Assembly: GCA_016280525.1 (NCBI GenBank)
Contig: JAEEGW010000016.1
Coordinates: 1 to 9,306 of the forward strand
Length of the DNA stretch: 9,306 nucleotides
DNA from: Clostridiales bacterium
GTDB taxonomy: Bacteria > Bacillota > Clostridia > Oscillospirales > CAG-272
Direction of reading: 5' to 3'
A model generated the notes under the pieces. It was not told the origin of the DNA. It ran no database searches and worked only from the letters and a program-made list of their open reading frames with translations. The position numbers and the translations under genes were made by a program. This document shows, one piece after another, positions 1 through 5,215 of this stretch. The number at the start of each line of letters is the position of its first letter. Within the stretch, counting starts at the first letter, position 1.

Positions 1-2069
1 ATTTCCGACTCAAAAAACTTGTCGTAATCCTGTTTTTTGGAAAGTTCTATTATCTCGTGCTCCGGGTTGAACGTCTGTATAACGGCTCTGCCCGGCTTTC
101 TGCCTCTGCCGGCGCGGCCTATGACCTGAGTGAGCAGCGAAAACGATCTTTCGTGCGCGTGGTAGTCGTCAAGATAAAGCGCGTTGTCCGTCATTACTAC
201 GCCCACGAGCGTTACGTCCGGAAAATCGTGCCCCTTGGTCACCATCTGGGTACCGACTAAAATATCGGCTTTATGCTCTCTAAAATCAGAAAGTATCCTG
301 TCGTAAGCGTGCTTTTCCGTCGTGGTGTCCGCGTCAAGGCGCAGAACGTTTGCGCCGGGGACTGCCGCCGCTATCTGCTCGTCTATGCGCTGCGTACCGT
401 AGCCTATCCTGCCTATATGCTCCGAGCCGCAGCCCGGGCATTTTTCCGGTTCGGGCACGGAATATCCGCAGTAATGGCACATCAGCCGACCTTTTTCTGC
501 GCCTCTTACCTTGTGATAGGTAAGCGAAACGTCGCAGTTCGGGCACATTATGACTTTGCCGCACATTTTGCACGACACATAATGACTGTATCCGCGGCGG
601 TTCAGAAACAGTATGCTCTGCTCGCCTTTTCTGTACGTTTCGTTAAGCAGACTGCACAGCTGCGTTCCGACCGGATCGGTTACGCCCTGCGCGTAATCTT
701 CTCTTAGATCTGCGGTTATGACTTCCGGCAGCTTTGCGTCGCCGTAGCGTGAGTTCAACCGCACGAGATTGTATTTTCCCTGCTTCGCTTTATAAAAGCT
801 GTCAACGGACGGCGTTGCGGACGACAAAAGCATCAGCGCGTTGTTTTTTCCGCAGCGGAAACGCGCTATATCCACGGCGCGGTATTTCGGAGACGATTCC
901 GATTTATACGTCGTCTCCTGCTCCTCGTCTATTACGAAAAGACCGAGATCCGGCACGGGCGCGAAAGCCGCGGAGCGCGTGCCAATTACCATATCCGCGT
1001 CGCCGTTTTTTATCCTGCGCCACGCGTCAAGGCGCTCGCCTTCCGAAAGCGACGAATGAAGCACGGCGATCCTCTCGCCGTAATACGAGCTGAAAATGCG
1101 CAATGACTGCGGCGTGAGCGCTATTTCCGGCAAAAGCATTATGACTTTTCTGCCGGACGCTATGACTTTGTCACATACGGATTTTATAACGAGAGTTTTG
1201 CCCGCGCCGGTAACGCCATACAACAGCGCCGCTTCGGGTTTGCCCGTATTGCACAGGTTTTTCAGTTTTTCGGACGCTTTTGCCTGCTCGTCGTTCAACG
1301 TGCTTTCCGTTTTTTCTTCGCTTACCTTAAAAGCGCGTCTGTAACGCTGTATTTTTTGCACGGAAACGGCTTTTTTGTCAAGCAGCGCTTTGAGATTCGC
1401 GGCGGTAACGGACAGATCCGATAAAATAACCGACTTTTCCGTCTTGCCGTTTTCTTTTAAATACGCTATTATCCTGTTCTGCGCTTCGCTTCTCGTGCTG
1501 ATTTCTTCGTTCAGCGTGTAGAACTCGTCGTATAAGATATTCTTTGATTCTTTTGCAAGGCTCGTTTTGCTTAAATAACCGTTTCTGCATAAGTAAGACA
1601 CGGCCTCGCTGACAGGCGCGCCGAACTCTTTTATAAGCGCGGAACGCGTGTTTATCGCGTTTTTTGCGATGACGGAATACACGGCGCTGACCTTTGCGTT
1701 CAACTCCGGCAGCGGTTTATCCGTTATATCGTACTGCTCGTCAAGTGTGCCTAAGATCGCCGTCGGGAATACGGTGCGCACCGCGTCGCCGAAGGAGCAG
1801 AAAGTCGCTTTCTGCAAATAATCGACAAGCGACATCATCTCATCCGAAAGCGAGTAAAACCTGCCGTAAACGTGGTCTACGGCTTTGTAGGCTATACCGC
1901 CGTCCGCTTCTTCTTTAAGCTCGGTTATAACACCTAAGGAAATACGGTTTCCCGCGCCGAAAGGAACGCTGACAAAAGCGCCGACAAAAGCGAATTCGTC
2001 CGCAGTATAGCTGTAACCGTTTTCGCAGTCGTACGGAAGCGAAAGCAGTTTAACAGTTGCCAAAAGCAT
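1..2069 (-). CDS. priA: Primosomal protein N' (replication restart helicase PriA), C-terminus outside window
   Basis: PriA is a superfamily 2 DNA helicase that recognises abandoned replication forks and reloads the replicative helicase. The frame is open from ATG at 2069 to the left edge, giving 689 visible codons; roughly the last 50-100 residues are missing. Visible motifs: Walker A GVTGAGKT (residues 285-292), a DEEQ box (381-384), SSATPS, four CxxC pairs forming the eight-cysteine zinc-binding insert (CKMC, CPNC, CHYC, CPGC), GTQMVTKGHDFP and the motif VI stretch QVIGRAGRGR. The N-terminal region before Walker A corresponds to the 3'-end-binding and winged-helix domains. The start codon overlaps the rpoZ stop by one base (TAATG) and no strong Shine-Dalgarno is seen, so translation is probably coupled. 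The DEEH box common in the family is DEEQ here; I think this occurs in other Clostridia but cannot check. No internal stop was found. Identity is secure. Confidence 0.96.
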   Translation of the reverse strand, partial: MLLATVKLLSLPYDCENGYSYTADEFAFVGAFVSVPFGAGNRISLGVITELKEEADGGIAYKAVDHVYGRFYSLSDEMMSLVDYLQKATFCSFGDAVRTVFPTAILGTLDEQYDITDKPLPELNAKVSAVYSVIAKNAINTRSALIKEFGAPVSEAVSYLCRNGYLSKTSLAKESKNILYDEFYTLNEEISTRSEAQNRIIAYLKENGKTEKSVILSDLSVTAANLKALLDKKAVSVQKIQRYRRAFKVSEEKTESTLNDEQAKASEKLKNLCNTGKPEAALLYGVTGAGKTLVIKSVCDKVIASGRKVIMLLPEIALTPQSLRIFSSYYGERIAVLHSSLSEGERLDAWRRIKNGDADMVIGTRSAAFAPVPDLGLFVIDEEQETTYKSESSPKYRAVDIARFRCGKNNALMLLSSATPSVDSFYKAKQGKYNLVRLNSRYGDAKLPEVITADLREDYAQGVTDPVGTQLCSLLNETYRKGEQSILFLNRRGYSHYVSCKMCGKVIMCPNCDVSLTYHKVRGAEKGRLMCHYCGYSVPEPEKCPGCGSEHIGRIGYGTQRIDEQIAAAVPGANVLRLDADTTTEKHAYDRILSDFREHKADILVGTQMVTKGHDFPDVTLVGVVMTDNALYLDDYHAHERSFSLLTQVIGRAGRGRKPGRAVIQTFNPEHEIIELSKKQDYDKFFESE

Positions 2070-2341
2070 TATTTCGGTCTTGTTTCTTCAACGATGACGT
2101 ATTCGCCCTCGTCAAGCATCCTTATAGCGTTTCTGACCGCTTTTTCGTCGCGGAGCTCGGGTCTTATCATGGAAGCAAGCGGCTTATCCGTTTCTTTTGC
2201 GGTGATCTTTCTTTCCGCCTCTTCTCTTTCGGCAACGTATTCGTCCGTTACGATATGGGCGCATTTTGACGTTGCTATAACAAGCTCATAGCGGTTGTAT
2301 TTGTTGTCTTTCGTTAATTCTTCGATCGAGGGTTTGATCAT
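2069..2341 (-). CDS. rpoZ: DNA-directed RNA polymerase omega subunit
   Basis: Omega is a small subunit that helps fold and hold the beta' subunit of RNA polymerase. The 90-residue product starts MIKPSIEELTKDNKYNRYEL, matching the family pattern of an N-terminal MI-P-S-EL and the NRYELVIATSKCAH segment that packs against beta'. The later helix (about residues 66-77) and an acidic tail follow; the usual KPVTIA-EE region is diverged to KAVRNAIRMLDEGE, but length and position fit. The ATG overlaps the gmk stop by four bases (ATGA). A good AAGGAG lies at 2352-2357 inside the end of gmk, ten bases before the start. It sits between gmk and priA, as expected for Firmicutes except that coaBC is missing downstream. 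Confidence 0.93.
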   Translation of the reverse strand: MIKPSIEELTKDNKYNRYELVIATSKCAHIVTDEYVAEREEAERKITAKETDKPLASMIRPELRDEKAVRNAIRMLDEGEYVIVEETRPK

Positions 2342-2967
2342 TTTTTTGTTTCTCCTTGTATATTGAAAAATTTATTCGGAAAATCCGGATTGTTTCTTGT
2401 TTTGTCTGATTCCACTTCCGCTATCATTTCAAGACGTCTGACGCATTCGTCAATACGTCCGTCGTCGTTTAACAGGAAGTAATCGTATTTGTCAAAGAAG
2501 TTTAATTCGTCGCGCGCGCGGGCAAGGCGTTTTAAAATCTTTTCCTCGCTTTCCGTGCCTCTATCGCGCAGGCGCTGTTCGAGCGCGGCGTACGACGGCG
2601 GCAAAAGCATTACGAGCACGGCGTTTTTATCGCGTTCTCTTACCTGCATTGCTCCGGCAACGTCTATTTCAAGTATGACGTTTACGCCTTTTTCGATATA
2701 AGGTATGAGCTGCGACACGGGCGTGCCGTAATATTCGCCGGTGTACTGCGCGTATTCGTAATAATCCCCGCGGGCGATGCCGTCTTCAAACTCGGCTTTC
2801 GTAATAAACCGGTAATCAACGCCGTCCTGCTCCGCTCCGCGCGGTTTTCTTGTCGTGTCCGATACGGAATAATGAAAATTCAAGCCTTTTTGCATCAGCT
2901 TTTCGCGCACCGTGCTTTTGCCGGATCCCGCGGGACCTGAGAGCACGAATATCGTTCCTCTTTTCAT
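2338..2967 (-). CDS. gmk: Guanylate kinase
   Basis: This enzyme phosphorylates GMP or dGMP with ATP to give GDP or dGDP, in the cytoplasm, as part of purine nucleotide salvage and supply. The 209-residue product has the P-loop GPAGSGKS (residues 11-18) and the GMP-binding segment SVSDTTRKPRG (34-44) followed by E46, D48, G49, D51 and Y52. The lid-side stretch YYEYAQYTGEYYGTP and the LEIDVAGAMQVR segment follow. Length matches the family (about 200). The common P-loop form is GPSGVGKG, so A13, S15 and S18 are variants within the normal GxxGxGK(S/T) pattern. The start is supported by a strong GGAGGT at 2976-2981, eight bases upstream. It overlaps remA upstream and rpoZ downstream by four bases each, so the three are translated from one message. 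Confidence 0.97.
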   Translation of the reverse strand: MKRGTIFVLSGPAGSGKSTVREKLMQKGLNFHYSVSDTTRKPRGAEQDGVDYRFITKAEFEDGIARGDYYEYAQYTGEYYGTPVSQLIPYIEKGVNVILEIDVAGAMQVRERDKNAVLVMLLPPSYAALEQRLRDRGTESEEKILKRLARARDELNFFDKYDYFLLNDDGRIDECVRRLEMIAEVESDKTRNNPDFPNKFFNIQGETKK

Positions 2968-3212
2968 TTGTCCGCACCTCCGTCATCAAGCCTCTCGGAT
3001 ATTATGTCGGACGTCAGGGCGCTTAAAATAACGTGATCGCTGTCCGTTATTATAACGGCTTTCGTCTTTTTGCCGCAGGTGACGTCTATCACTCTGCCCG
3101 CGTCCTTCGCGTCCGATACCATGCGCTTGACCGGCGCGGATTCGGGCGAGCAAACGGCGATTATCCGGTCGGACGAGACCATGCTACCGTAACCGATATT
3201 GATAAATTTCAT
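2964..3212 (-). CDS. remA: RemA-like DNA-binding regulatory protein (DUF370)
   Basis: RemA in Bacillus subtilis is a small DNA-binding activator of biofilm matrix and osmoprotection genes. The 82-residue product MKFINIGYGSMVSSDR... keeps the family core: INIGYG (4-9), SPESAPVKRM (22-31) and DSDHVILSA (57-65). R16 aligns with B. subtilis R18; the pair R50-R51 is replaced by K48-K49, a conservative basic change at positions reported (from memory) to contact DNA. An upstream in-frame ATG at 3248 would add 12 residues read out of the repeat array, so I reject it. The chosen ATG has AAGGAG at 3219-3224 with a six-base spacer. The gene overlaps gmk by four bases. A hairpin array ends 16 bases upstream of its start codon, separating it from the rest of its ancestral operon. 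What it regulates in this organism is not visible. Confidence 0.93.
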   Translation of the reverse strand: MKFINIGYGSMVSSDRIIAVCSPESAPVKRMVSDAKDAGRVIDVTCGKKTKAVIITDSDHVILSALTSDIISERLDDGGADK

Positions 3213-3228
3213 ATTCTTCTCCTTCAAT

Positions 3229-3421
3229 GCGCCAAAGGCGCTATTCACGCACCGTTAGGTGCTATTCACGCCGTCAGGCTATTCACGCCGGAGGCTATTC
3301 ACTATTTTATTTGGTGAATTGGCTTCGCCGTGAATTTCCGCTTACGCGGAGTGAATTGGCTTCGCCGTGAATTTCCGCTTACGCGGAGTGAATTGGTTTC
3401 ACCGTGAATTGCGCTTCGCGC
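3229..3421. repeat. Hairpin array A (between the four-helix gene and remA)
   Basis: The left arm has four units, each a small hairpin followed by TATTCAC (7-mers at 3242, 3263, 3280, 3296). Stems are GCGCC-AAA-GGCGC, GCACC-GTTA-GGTGC, GCC-GTCA-GGC and GCC-GGA-GGC. The centre TATTTTATTTG (3303-3313) is followed by a right arm of six units, each GTGAATT plus a hairpin (7-mers at 3314, 3330, 3351, 3367, 3388, 3404). Its stems are GGC-TTC-GCC, TCCGC-TTAC-GCGGA, the same two again, GGT-TTC-ACC and GCGC-TTC-GCGC. The TATTCAC and GTGAATT linkers are complementary over six bases, so the whole array can also fold on itself. Both outer hairpins are GCGC-type. A 37-base block occurs twice in tandem (3321-3357 and 3358-3394). 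Confidence 0.95.
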
Positions 3422-3425
3422 GTTT

Positions 3426-3815
3426 TTATTTCTCACTTATTCTTTTTACTTGAAGATCCGCCTCGTTGATCTCTTTAGCGGTATTTATTGACGCTATAAG
3501 CATTCTTCTTATTTTACTGCATTTATAATACAAATCCTTGTATTCATCATCAGTTATGATTTTTGAATCATGAAAAATTGTCAGCCAGTAATCTGTTTCA
3601 TAGCTTTCTTTCAATGATATCTGAAACTTATTTATGAAATCCGCTTTACTCGATGCGTAATTAGCTTCGTGTATATTAGCACCTATGCTTGTTCCGCATC
3701 TGAGCAGTTGGTTTATCAAAACATTGGACTTTCCTCTTGAACGTACAGTCTCACAAAGCTTTATAATATTTACAGCAAACTCTTTTGATAAACTAACTAA
3801 GTTGGTATCATTCAT
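3426..3815 (-). CDS. Four-helix-bundle protein, 23S rRNA intervening-sequence (IVS) family
   Basis: The 129-residue product resembles the small proteins first found inside intervening sequences of Leptospira and Coxiella 23S rRNA genes (TIGR02436-type) and is related in fold to Avd of diversity-generating retroelements. Their biochemical function is unknown. Recognisable signatures are QLLRCGTSIGANIHEANYAS (residues 36-55), the SKADFINKFQISLKE segment (56-70) and ETDYWL (73-78), in a protein predicted to be almost all helix, with no signal peptide or membrane segment. The ATG is preceded by AGAGG at 3823-3827 with a seven-base spacer. The gene is much richer in A+T than its neighbours (16 G+C in 60 at 3481-3540, against 35 in 60 at 2581-2640), which suggests transfer. 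Hairpin arrays lie four bases past its stop and 16 bases before its start. No rRNA or reverse transcriptase is nearby. It has no visible promoter of its own and is probably read from the yicC promoter. Confidence 0.9.
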   Translation of the reverse strand: MNDTNLVSLSKEFAVNIIKLCETVRSRGKSNVLINQLLRCGTSIGANIHEANYASSKADFINKFQISLKESYETDYWLTIFHDSKIITDDEYKDLYYKCSKIRRMLIASINTAKEINEADLQVKRISEK

Positions 3816-3831
3816 TTTACATCCTCTATAT
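3816..3831 (-). promoter_or_regulatory. Ribosome binding site interval of the four-helix gene, spared by the array
   Basis: Read on the minus strand this 16-base stretch holds AGAGGATG followed by TAAA and the ATG. Its length equals the interval 3213-3228 before remA (which holds AAGGAG), so both genes keep exactly 16 bases between the end of a hairpin array and the start codon. Confidence 0.75.
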
Positions 3832-3966
3832 GCGCCGCTGCGCTATTCACGTCGTCAGACTATTCACGCCGTCAGGCTATTCACTGTTTAATTTGGTGAA
3901 TTGGCTCCGCCGTGAATTTCCGCTTACGCGGAGTGAATTGGCTTCGCCGTGAATTGCGCATCGCGC
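3832..3966. repeat. Hairpin array B (upstream of the four-helix gene)
   Basis: The left arm has three units ending in TATTCAC (7-mers at 3844, 3861, 3878) with stems GCGC-CGCT-GCGC, GTC-GTCA-GAC and GCC-GTCA-GGC. The centre is TGTTTAATTTG (3885-3895). The right arm has four GTGAATT units (3896, 3912, 3933, 3949) with stems GGC-TCC-GCC, TCCGC-TTAC-GCGGA, GGC-TTC-GCC and GCGC-ATC-GCGC. Both outer hairpins are GCGC-type, so this copy looks complete. Differences from arrays A and C fall either in loops (TTC to TCC or ATC) or as paired changes in stems (GCC/GGC to GTC/GAC). Confidence 0.95.
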
Positions 3967-3981
3967 GTTAGTTACCTCATT
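3967..3981 (-). other. Fifteen-base scar between arrays B and C, possibly a deleted gene
   Basis: Only 15 bases separate array B from the truncated array C. On the minus strand they read as ATGAGGTAACTAAC preceded by A-rich bases from the array edge: an ATG, one codon, then stop codons. The final TAAC directly before the GCGC hairpin matches the layout at the end of yicC, where TAA-C also precedes the same hairpin. This suggests the residue of a gene whose body was deleted, leaving its last codons. The reading is inference from 15 bases. Confidence 0.35.
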
Positions 3982-4103
3982 TTTTCACGCCGTTAGGCTA
4001 TTCACGCCGGAGGCTATTCACTATTTTATTTGGTGAATTGGCTTCGCCGTGAATTTCCGCTTACGCGGAGTGAATTGGTTTCACCGTGAATTGCGCTTCG
4101 CGC
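3982..4103. repeat. Hairpin array C (abutting the yicC stop), left end truncated
   Basis: The left edge begins with a degenerate TTTTCAC (3982-3988), then GCC-GTTA-GGC plus TATTCAC (3999) and GCC-GGA-GGC plus TATTCAC (4015). The centre TATTTTATTTG (4022-4032) is identical to that of array A. The right arm has GTGAATT at 4033, 4049, 4070 and 4086 with stems GGC-TTC-GCC, TCCGC-TTAC-GCGGA, GGT-TTC-ACC and GCGC-TTC-GCGC. From 4006 to 4103 it equals array A 3287-3421 apart from one missing 37-base block. Unlike A and B it lacks a GCGC-type hairpin at its left end. Its right end stops one base before the yicC stop codon. Confidence 0.93.
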
Positions 4104-4104
4104 G

Positions 4105-4992
4105 TTATTCAATATTCTGTATCTGCTCTCTTATCTTTTCTATCTCGCATTTGATGGCGACGACGTCAGCGGTTATGGCGGAATTCTGCGCTTTTGATCC
4201 GGTGGTATTCGCTTCGCGGTTCATTTCCTGGCACCAGAAATCAAGGTTTCTGCCCGCCGGTCCGTCGCCGTCGAGTATCTCGGTAAACGCCTTGATATGC
4301 GAGCGCAGGCGGACGAGCTCTTCATCCGTCGCAACTCTGTCCGCAAATATCGCGCACTCGGTTATCACACGGCTCTCGTCGACCGCCGCGCCGACCTCGG
4401 CAAGCGTATCTTTCAGCTTCTTTAACAGTTTTGCCTCGTATTCTTTTACGGCGTCGCCGGACTTTGCGTCAATGCTGTCTACCGTTTTTGAAATAGTCTC
4501 AAGCTTTCCCTTTACGTCGGACACGAGCCTTGCGCCCTCGGCGCATCTCGCCTCGTCAAATTGCTGAACGGCTTCCGTAAGGACCGTTTTAATGCGCTCC
4601 CAGTCCGCTTCAAGATCGTCTTCCTTTTTCGTTACCGTGAAAAGATCTCTGTTCTCCGCGACTTTCATTGTTGAAATATCGTCCGGAAGATCGAATCTGT
4701 CGCGCAGCTCTTGCAGCGCCTTTATATACATTTCCGCGTAATCCGCGTCAAGCGAGAGCACCTCGCCCTCCGTCTGCGGTATTTCGACGGAAACGTACAC
4801 GTCCACTTTGCCGCGGGTCACGCCGCAGGCGAGCAAAAGCGGTTTAATGCGTTCCTCCGCGAACGTATAGACCCTCGGCAGTCTGACCGAAACGTCAAGC
4901 GTTCTGTTGTTGACGGACTTTACCTCAACGGTTATGTCGTATCCGTCAATGCGCTCACGGGCTCTGCCGTAGCCTGTCATACTTTTAAGCAT
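4105..4992 (-). CDS. yicC: YicC/YloC family endoribonuclease
   Basis: YicC-family proteins are cytoplasmic endoribonucleases; E. coli YicC has been linked to small-RNA decay and the B. subtilis homologue is YloC. The 295-residue product begins MLKSMTGYGRA, matching the SMTG(F/Y)GR start of the family, followed by VEVKSVNNRTLD (residues 23-34) and RLPR (37-40). The C-terminal DUF1732 signature is visible as GRNLDFWCQEMNREANTTGS (247-266) with K267, and the protein ends KIREQIQNIE as family members do, so the array at its 3' end has not damaged it. I chose the ATG at 4992 over an upstream in-frame ATG at 5067, because 5067 lies upstream of the promoter and family proteins start at this point. 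AGGG at 5001-5004 serves as a modest ribosome binding site. It is the first gene of the leftward transcript. Confidence 0.93.
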   Translation of the reverse strand: MLKSMTGYGRARERIDGYDITVEVKSVNNRTLDVSVRLPRVYTFAEERIKPLLLACGVTRGKVDVYVSVEIPQTEGEVLSLDADYAEMYIKALQELRDRFDLPDDISTMKVAENRDLFTVTKKEDDLEADWERIKTVLTEAVQQFDEARCAEGARLVSDVKGKLETISKTVDSIDAKSGDAVKEYEAKLLKKLKDTLAEVGAAVDESRVITECAIFADRVATDEELVRLRSHIKAFTEILDGDGPAGRNLDFWCQEMNREANTTGSKAQNSAITADVVAIKCEIEKIREQIQNIE

Positions 4993-5026
4993 AGTTGTAT
5001 TCCCTTTTTTATTTATTCTGAATAAT

Positions 5027-5055
5027 ATTATATAAATTCCTTCAGTTGTTGTCAA
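5027..5055 (-). promoter_or_regulatory. Consensus sigma-A promoter of yicC
   Basis: On the minus strand TTGACA (5055-5050) and TATAAT (5032-5027) are separated by exactly 17 bases, both boxes matching the consensus fully. Transcription would start near 5020, giving a leader of about 28 bases before the yicC ATG. It probably drives yicC and, by read-through, the four-helix gene, remA, gmk, rpoZ and priA. Confidence 0.88.
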
Positions 5056-5072
5056 CTTTTTTAACATTAAAG

Positions 5073-5091
5073 TTAAGTAATATTTACTTAA
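5073..5091. promoter_or_regulatory. Perfect 8-3-8 AT palindrome upstream of the yicC promoter
   Basis: TTAAGTAA, TAT, TTACTTAA form a perfect inverted repeat whose near edge lies 18 bases upstream of the yicC -35 box. It could be a repressor or activator site or simply AT-rich UP-element-like sequence. It is followed on the plus strand by a T-run, but the all-AT stem makes a terminator unlikely, and no plus-strand gene ends here. Confidence 0.35.
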
Positions 5092-5123
5092 TATTTTTTT
5101 GTTATTAACCCTGTATTTATATT

Positions 5124-5137
5124 TGCATTTTTATTGG
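5124..5137. promoter_or_regulatory. Weak ArgR-box-like site
   Basis: TGCAT-TTTT-ATTGG fits the 5-4-5 ARG box layout (TGNAT-WWWW-ATNCA) in the left half and the AT core but deviates in the last two bases. It lies about 80 bases upstream of the argC -35 box, where a distal ArgR site could loop with the proximal one. In AT-rich sequence a match of this quality may arise by chance. Confidence 0.25.
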
Positions 5138-5174
5138 GTAAAATACACAAAAATCCGGGTTTTATTCGTTGATT

Positions 5175-5189
5175 TGCATAAAATATGCA
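5175..5189. promoter_or_regulatory. TGCATA palindrome, probable upstream operator of argC
   Basis: TGCATA-AAA-TATGCA is a perfect 6-3-6 inverted repeat. Its half-site TGCAT is shared with the ARG-box-like sequence at 5248-5261, but the spacing is one base longer than a standard 5-4-5 ARG box. Its first part extends to TTTGCATAAAAT (5173-5184), which recurs inverted at 5221-5232. Binding by ArgR is the likeliest reading given the downstream operon. Confidence 0.5.
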
Positions 5190-5215
5190 GAATTTTATTT
5201 TTTTATAAATTCCTA

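Larger units (their letters stand above)
3229..4103. mobile_element. Candidate cassette-like element: four-helix protein gene bracketed by hairpin arrays
   Basis: This segment separates yicC from remA, which are adjacent in B. subtilis. It contains one AT-rich gene (3426-3815) and three related hairpin arrays (3229-3421, 3832-3966, 3982-4103). No transposase, integrase or reverse transcriptase is encoded here, and I see no target-site duplication. Mobility is inferred from the sequence homogeneity of the arrays, their precise placement in gene gaps, the base composition of the gene and the interruption of a conserved operon. If real it would be non-autonomous, moved by an enzyme encoded elsewhere or by the four-helix protein in some unknown way. 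Confidence 0.45.

Noticed and set aside
734..1093. Plus-strand open frames within the priA region
   Set aside because: They are shadows of priA, whose minus-strand frame is open throughout and carries all helicase motifs.
3033..3317. Plus-strand open frame running from remA into array A
   Set aside because: It is the antisense of remA plus repeat sequence, with no ribosome binding site and no family resemblance.
3411..3428. Rho-independent terminator on the plus strand (GCGC-TTC-GCGC followed by GTTTTTATT)
   Set aside because: No plus-strand gene ends here. The T-run is the complement of the last lysine and stop codons of the four-helix gene, and the same hairpin elsewhere lacks a T-run.
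3426..3815. Avd of a diversity-generating retroelement
   Set aside because: The fold family is related, but there is no reverse transcriptase and no template/variable repeat pair in the window.
3229..4103. CRISPR array
   Set aside because: Repeats are 7-base linkers between short hairpins with no unique spacers of 25-40 bases, and no cas genes are nearby.
3229..4103. Integron cassette array with attC sites
   Set aside because: The ORF-repeat-ORF layout is similar in outline, but I see no RYYYAAC/GTTRRRY core sites, no attI and no integrase. The internal multi-hairpin structure also differs from attC.
4993..5067. N-terminal extension of yicC to an upstream ATG at 5067
   Set aside because: That ATG lies upstream of the perfect promoter, so it would not be on the mRNA, and the family starts at MLKSMTGYGR-like sequence.
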